From assembly GCA_003167305.1 (NCBI GenBank), contig PMTP01000154.1:10724-16788 (forward strand): 6,065 nt of DNA, written 5' to 3'. The DNA comes from Acidobacteriaceae bacterium. Its GTDB lineage: Bacteria > Acidobacteriota > Terriglobia > Terriglobales > Acidobacteriaceae. A program made the position numbers and the translations under genes. Under the pieces are notes generated by a model. The model was not told the origin of the DNA. It was given only the letters and a program-made list of their open reading frames with translations, and ran no database searches. Below are positions 5,831-6,065 of this stretch, one piece after another; positions within the stretch are counted from its first letter, which is position 1, and every line of letters starts with the position of its first letter.

Positions 5831-5903
5831 CCCCGGAGGGTGTATACCCCCCGCTTCACTCCGGTGCGCCGCCTCCGTAAACATCTGTGTACACCCGCCG
5901 GGG
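5831..5903. repeat. Long inverted repeat (17-bp arms) with internal GTGTAYAC dyads
   Basis: CCCCGGAGGGTGTATAC (5831-5847) is the reverse complement of GTGTACACCCGCCGGGG (5887-5903) except for one A/G mismatch and one G-T pair. The loop is 39 bases. Each arm carries its own small dyad: GGGTGTATACCC (5838-5849) and GTGTACAC (5887-5894, perfect), centred about 47 bp apart. They lie roughly 100-165 bp upstream of the expected start of the sigma-54 promoter at 5976-5991, a normal distance for enhancer sites. Alternatives are a structured RNA on either strand or a dispersed intergenic repeat. Confidence 0.6.
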
Positions 5904-5925
5904 CAGAATGCCGCCCACCATTCTG
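5904..5925. repeat. Perfect 7-bp inverted repeat abutting the long one
   Basis: CAGAATG (5904-5910) and CATTCTG (5919-5925) are exact reverse complements with an eight-base spacer. The left arm begins on the base after the long inverted repeat ends, so the two hairpins would stack next to each other. The role is unknown; it probably belongs to the same element. Confidence 0.5.
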
Positions 5926-5953
5926 AATTCAGTCAGTTTTGGCCTGAATCCGG
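5923..5953. promoter_or_regulatory. Two CTGAAT half-site dyads 21 bp apart upstream of the sigma-54 promoter
   Basis: CTGAATTCAG (5923-5932) is a perfect 10-bp palindrome. CTGAATCCGG (5944-5953) repeats its first six bases exactly 21 bp later, about two helical turns, so both would face the same side of the DNA. They end 22 bp before the -24 element. This spacing suits paired operator sites, either for the enhancer-binding protein or for another regulator. Short motifs like these can also arise by chance. Confidence 0.3.
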
Positions 5954-5975
5954 GCATTTTGGGCTTTAGGCACTT

Positions 5976-5991
5976 TGGTCAGGGAATTGCA
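5976..5991 (+). promoter_or_regulatory. Sigma-54 (-24/-12) promoter
   Basis: TGGTCAGGGAATTGCA matches the sigma-54 consensus TGGCACGNNNNTTGCA in the invariant GG (5977-5978), the invariant GC (5989-5990), the exact ten-base spacing between them, and the TTGCA block. The mismatches are in the CAC part after GG. Transcription would start about 12 bases after the GC, near 6002, and read off the right edge. A sigma-54 activator gene lies 740 bp away, divergently oriented, and dyads stand upstream at enhancer distance. The context makes this more likely than the motif alone would. Confidence 0.6.
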
Positions 5992-6019
5992 ATAACAATG
6001 GAACAAGGGTCATGCCGTA

Positions 6020-6040
6020 GCTCTCGGTGCGCCGGGGAGC
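6020..6040 (+). promoter_or_regulatory. Leader hairpin between the sigma-54 promoter and the next start codon
   Basis: GCTCTCGG (6020-6027) pairs with CCG (6032-6034) and GGAGC (6036-6040), with one bulged G, one G-U pair and a TGCG loop. It ends 3 bases before the AAGGAG at 6044-6049. Its core CGGTGCGCCG (6025-6034) also occurs at 5862-5871, inside the loop of the long inverted repeat. It could affect translation or stability of the transcript. Confidence 0.3.
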
Positions 6041-6057
6041 AGGAAGGAGCGCAGGGT

Positions 6058-6065
6058 ATGCAGCA
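6058..6065 (+). CDS. Probable start of the next gene (truncated by window edge)
   Basis: ATG at 6058 is preceded by AAGGAG (6044-6049) with 8 bases of spacing, a good ribosome site, and would lie about 56 nt into a transcript from the sigma-54 promoter. Only MQ and part of a codon are visible, so nothing can be said of the product. The same frame is open from an ATG at 5998, but that codon lies before the predicted transcript start and has no well-placed ribosome site. Confidence 0.35.

Noticed and set aside
5831..5903. Integron attC site
   Set aside because: The long inverted repeat lacks the RYYYAAC and GTTRRRY core sites, and no integrase or cassette genes are visible.

Overview
The window is about 6 kb of moderately GC-rich bacterial chromosome. 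The gene set suggests an acidobacterium. The topoisomerase I has a zinc ribbon split by a lysine-rich insert and ends in a basic tail. There is a small three-cysteine secreted protein and an 'ERPW...GRTPA' membrane protein. The sigma-54 activator carries GAFTGT followed by VGAREGYFEQA. The phylum call rests on recalled resemblance, not on a database search.

Plus strand, left to right: the 3' end of DNA topoisomerase I (topA, 1-414); a single-domain proline dehydrogenase (452-1417) whose ribosome binding site lies in a small inverted repeat; an unrecognised helical cytoplasmic protein (1490-1972); a small exported cysteine-containing protein (2053-2376); a DUF427-family protein (2508-2792) followed by a terminator-like hairpin; and a membrane-anchored protein with a C-terminal globular domain (2867-3760). 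A 61-bp gap with a hairpin separates this last gene from a convergent minus-strand gene (5237-3822). That gene encodes a sigma-54-dependent response regulator made of a degenerate receiver, an AAA+ domain and a Fis-type HTH. The plus-strand genes look like independent housekeeping or accessory genes with their own signals rather than one pathway. Only topA and proline dehydrogenase are close enough (37 bp) to be plausibly co-transcribed.

From 5238 to the right edge (828 bp) there is no convincing complete gene. It holds a vegetative-type promoter for the regulator, an AT-richer stretch (about 5390-5730) with two imperfect inverted repeats, and then a dense block of dyads at 5831-5953. This ends at a good match to a -24/-12 sigma-54 promoter (5976-5991, GG-N10-GC). 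Beyond that promoter come a short leader hairpin and an AAGGAG-preceded ATG at 6058, probably the start of the next gene, cut off by the window edge. The most interesting reading is that the sigma-54 activator and the sigma-54 promoter with its upstream dyads form one regulatory unit controlling the gene to the right. This is inference from layout and motifs.
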